This document shows, one piece after another, positions 5,974-7,240 of a stretch of 7,240 nt of DNA. Numbering within the stretch: the first letter of the stretch is position 1; every line of letters begins with the position of its first letter. The stretch is from assembly GCA_024709185.1 (NCBI GenBank), contig JANJXE010000229.1, forward strand, positions 1 through 7,240. The letters run 5' to 3'. The translations under genes and the position numbers were made by a program. Source of the stretch: Paludibacter sp. Its GTDB lineage: Bacteria; Bacteroidota; Bacteroidia; Bacteroidales; Paludibacteraceae. The notes under the pieces are model-generated. The model saw nothing but the letters and a program-made list of their open reading frames with translations, did not search any database and was not told the origin of the DNA.

Positions 5974-7240
5974 CTAATATCCAGCATTATTTTGCAGATT
6001 TCCTGCTTTTAGCATTTCACCATACGGTATTGGCAGGTAAGGAGATTTAAAACTGCGTGACTCGACAGGTTCGGAGTTGTAAATACCATATACCTTAAAA
6101 TTCAACGTTGCAATATCATCTTTACCATTACACCAGCGACGTAAATCCCAGAAACGGTGATCTTCGAAACATAATTCAATTCTGCGTTCATTTTTTACAA
6201 AATCAAGAAAAGTGGTATTAGTAATTTTGTTTCCGATGATGTAGTATTTGTCTTTGGTGGTTGGACCAGCTCCATACGCCCGTTCACGTATTCTGCGGAT
6301 AATTTCTTTTGGAGTATAACCGTATACAGCACTGTTCATATCACCGGTTGCCATGAAAACTGCCTCAGCAAAACTGAGATATAGTTCGGGTTTTCCAAGC
6401 AAAATGGGAGACATCGTAGTGGTAACGGTGGGAGTTGTAAACCGCACGTCGGAATCTACCAGTTTTTGCAAATAGAAACCGGTGCGGGTATTATTCATTT
6501 GTTTGCCCAATGCATCTGCTCCGTCGACAGTTGTAGCCATCGTAATACCTGCGAAGAATTCTCCGTTGCGAACAATGAAATTATCGAGGCGCGGATCTCG
6601 GTTGAGATGAGGGTTGTTAGGATCGATGCTTACAGATGATGTTTCCGAAGCAGGGAATCCATCGCTTTTAGGGAAAGCATTCACTAAATTGAGTGTAGGA
6701 TTATAGGTACCATTCCCCTGTAATCTCGGTGGAAAATTTTCTTTTTCGAGTGTTGTTACACCTGCATTGACGGGCCCTCTGAAGAAAATATCCTTATTCG
6801 TGTAATTTCCGTTGTTGAGATTATTCTTATTGAAATAACCTGCATAACCCAGCAATGCAACACTTCCGCCTGAAAGCTGTATAGCTTCCTGCGCAGCCTT
6901 GGCTGCATCTTTCCATTTCTGAACATCAGAATTCAGATTGAAAGCAGGACTGGCAGCATACAACAACGCTTTAACCTTAAGAGCTTTGGCTGCAATTCCG
7001 GAAGCATGTCCTGCATCGGCCTGTAAACCATCGGCAATAGTACCGCCTAAGCTCCCGTCTCTCGAATAGTCCAGTGGCAGGTATTTAAATGCGCTATCGC
7101 AATCGGCAACAATACGGTTTACGCAATCTTCGTAGGTATCACGGGCAACATTCAGATTTTCTTCCTGATTATAGAATTTGGTGCGGATTACAAAGCCATA
7201 TACTTTGCCATCTTCAGCTACTCCACCATACTTTTGCAAC
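5974..7240 (-). CDS. SusD/RagB family outer-membrane glycan-binding lipoprotein (5' end outside window)
   Basis: This is the C-terminal 421 codons of a SusD-family protein, which with its SusC partner captures oligosaccharides at the outer membrane for TonB-dependent import. The frame is open to the right edge. The first complete codon in the window is TTG, encoding Leu in LQKYGGV, so this is not a start. Roughly 130-200 N-terminal residues including the lipoprotein signal are missing, judging from usual SusD length. Counting from that codon, family landmarks are a helical TPR-like stretch near 80-97 (AAKALKVKALLYAAS), P-T-L-N-L-V-N-A-F-P-K-x-D-G (181-194), NRDPRLDNFI (213-222), TGFYLQKL (253-260), ELYLSFAEA (285-293), NERRIELCFEDHRFWDLRRW (350-369) and the end YLPIPYGEMLKAGNLQNNAGY (401-421). 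The gene ends with TAG, 28 bases before the next lipoprotein gene. A SusC gene is expected upstream, outside the window. Substrate cannot be told from this part. Confidence 0.97.
   Translation of the reverse strand, partial: LQKYGGVAEDGKVYGFVIRTKFYNQEENLNVARDTYEDCVNRIVADCDSAFKYLPLDYSRDGSLGGTIADGLQADAGHASGIAAKALKVKALLYAASPAFNLNSDVQKWKDAAKAAQEAIQLSGGSVALLGYAGYFNKNNLNNGNYTNKDIFFRGPVNAGVTTLEKENFPPRLQGNGTYNPTLNLVNAFPKSDGFPASETSSVSIDPNNPHLNRDPRLDNFIVRNGEFFAGITMATTVDGADALGKQMNNTRTGFYLQKLVDSDVRFTTPTVTTTMSPILLGKPELYLSFAEAVFMATGDMNSAVYGYTPKEIIRRIRERAYGAGPTTKDKYYIIGNKITNTTFLDFVKNERRIELCFEDHRFWDLRRWCNGKDDIATLNFKVYGIYNSEPVESRSFKSPYLPIPYGEMLKAGNLQNNAGY

Noticed and set aside
7237..7239. TTG as a start codon for the SusD gene
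   Set aside because: It lies in the middle of a SusD fold, encodes Leu, has no signal peptide after it, and the frame is open to the window edge. The true start is outside.

Overview
The window looks like part of a Bacteroidota (probably Bacteroidales) polysaccharide utilization locus (PUL). The evidence is a SusD/RagB-type protein next to a SusE/F-position lipoprotein, a C-terminal segment like type IX secretion (T9SS) sorting domains, and AT-rich gene starts mostly without Shine-Dalgarno sites. All six supported genes are on the minus strand, so transcription runs from high to low coordinates. Both ends of the window cut through genes.

In order of transcription: (1) 7240-5974 is the C-terminal 421 codons of a SusD-family glycan-binding lipoprotein; its start, and presumably a SusC partner, lie beyond the right edge. 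(2) 5945-4980 is a lipoprotein of the DUF1735/DUF4361-like type, in the place of a surface glycan-binding protein. (3) 4906-3122 is a secreted right-handed beta-helix protein with a choice-of-anchor-Q-like end and a T9SS-like tail. A 111-base gap (3011-3121) follows, holding nested inverted repeats that resemble a weak terminator and a candidate Bacteroides-type promoter. (4) 3010-2726 is a 94-codon hypothetical gene. (5) 2729-945 is a periplasmic or exported family 3 glycoside hydrolase (GH3) of the NagZ-like type. (6) 948-1 is the first 316 codons of a lipoprotein with an Ig-like domain and a conserved domain of unknown function; its end lies beyond the left edge.

Genes 4, 5 and 6 are joined by two consecutive ATGA stop/start overlaps, so they form one tightly coupled translational unit. 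Genes 1 to 3 are separated by 28 and 73 bases and form the binding and surface part of the locus. The working picture is that SusC/SusD and the second lipoprotein capture a glycan at the cell surface, the beta-helix protein acts on or binds polysaccharide outside the cell, and the GH3 enzyme trims oligosaccharides. The coupled Ig-like lipoprotein has an unknown but probably glycan-related job. The substrate cannot be fixed from this window. The NagZ-like catalytic motif makes an N-acetylhexosamine-containing substrate possible, but GH3 specificity is too broad to say more.

No RNA genes, CRISPR arrays, insertion sequences or plus-strand genes are supported. The best candidates for something undescribed are the partial Ig-like lipoprotein and the 94-codon gene coupled to the GH3 enzyme.
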